Source: Piscicola geometra
Taxonomy: Eukaryota > Annelida > Clitellata > Hirudinida > Piscicolidae
Direction: 5' to 3'
Assembly: GCA_943735955.1 (NCBI GenBank)
Contig: OX030968.1
Span: 2,328,747 to 2,392,746 of the forward strand
Length of the DNA: 64,000 bases
The DNA's letters: not shown here
How positions within the stretch are numbered: position 1 is the first letter of the stretch
Text below: more model-generated notes on this DNA
The model's input: the letters and a program-made list of their open reading frames with translations, nothing else
What the model was told of the DNA's origin: nothing
Database searches by the model: none

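Noticed and set aside
24000..64000. CRISPR-like or satellite array
   Set aside because: Units have no constant spacers, are all in one reading frame, and the context is a spliced animal genome.

Overview
This is a piece of an intron-rich, AT-rich animal genome, most likely an invertebrate. The evidence is spliced genes with GT-AG introns of about 60 to 900 bases, a tRNA-Tyr gene with a 13-base intron, a hAT transposon relic, and an adhesion G-protein-coupled receptor (aGPCR) gene. Species cannot be named from the sequence. All gene models were made by hand from reading frames, splice motifs and domain patterns; no database search was possible. Layout: (1) 1-743, the 3' part of a decayed hAT transposon with G-rich subterminal repeats. 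(2) 822-1417 (+), the last two exons of a RUN-domain gene, RUNDC1-like by layout. (3) 2000-3860, mostly non-coding, with a stem-loop, a 24-bp minisatellite and a tRNA-Tyr gene on the minus strand. (4) 3864-18881 (+), a complete-looking 32-exon aGPCR gene. (5) 19336-20812 (-), a three-exon gene for a Lys/Glu-rich, acidic-tailed protein of unknown function, tail to tail with the receptor gene. (6) 21058-22083 (+), fragments of a cysteine-rich gene with ShK/PLAC-like modules. (7) 22523-64000 (-), the 3' part of a giant single-exon gene that runs off the right edge.

The receptor model joins 32 exons whose phases all agree, giving 8,673 coding bases and about 2,890 residues. The order is signal peptide, two cadherin-like repeats, fibronectin type III, about 29 EGF repeats, hormone-receptor domain, GAIN/GPS region, seven membrane segments and an Asn-rich tail. 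The GPS lacks the usual self-cleavage tripeptide. One intron is GC-AG, and one intron carries a G-rich minisatellite starting at its splice donor.

About 65% of the window is the giant gene: at least 13,825 residues in one uninterrupted frame. From N to C it holds a 14-residue Thr/Ser/Asp repeat (about 49.8-64 kb), a longer Thr/Asn/Ile/Ala repeat (about 24-49.8 kb) with recent higher-order duplications of 756 and 1158 bp, a short stalk, one glycine-zipper membrane segment, and a cytoplasmic tail of QRP/QQRPL repeats. I read it as a giant membrane-anchored mucin-like protein. It is the strongest candidate here for something undescribed. Nothing in the sequence shows that the genes act together; the receptor and the giant protein are both predicted cell-surface proteins.
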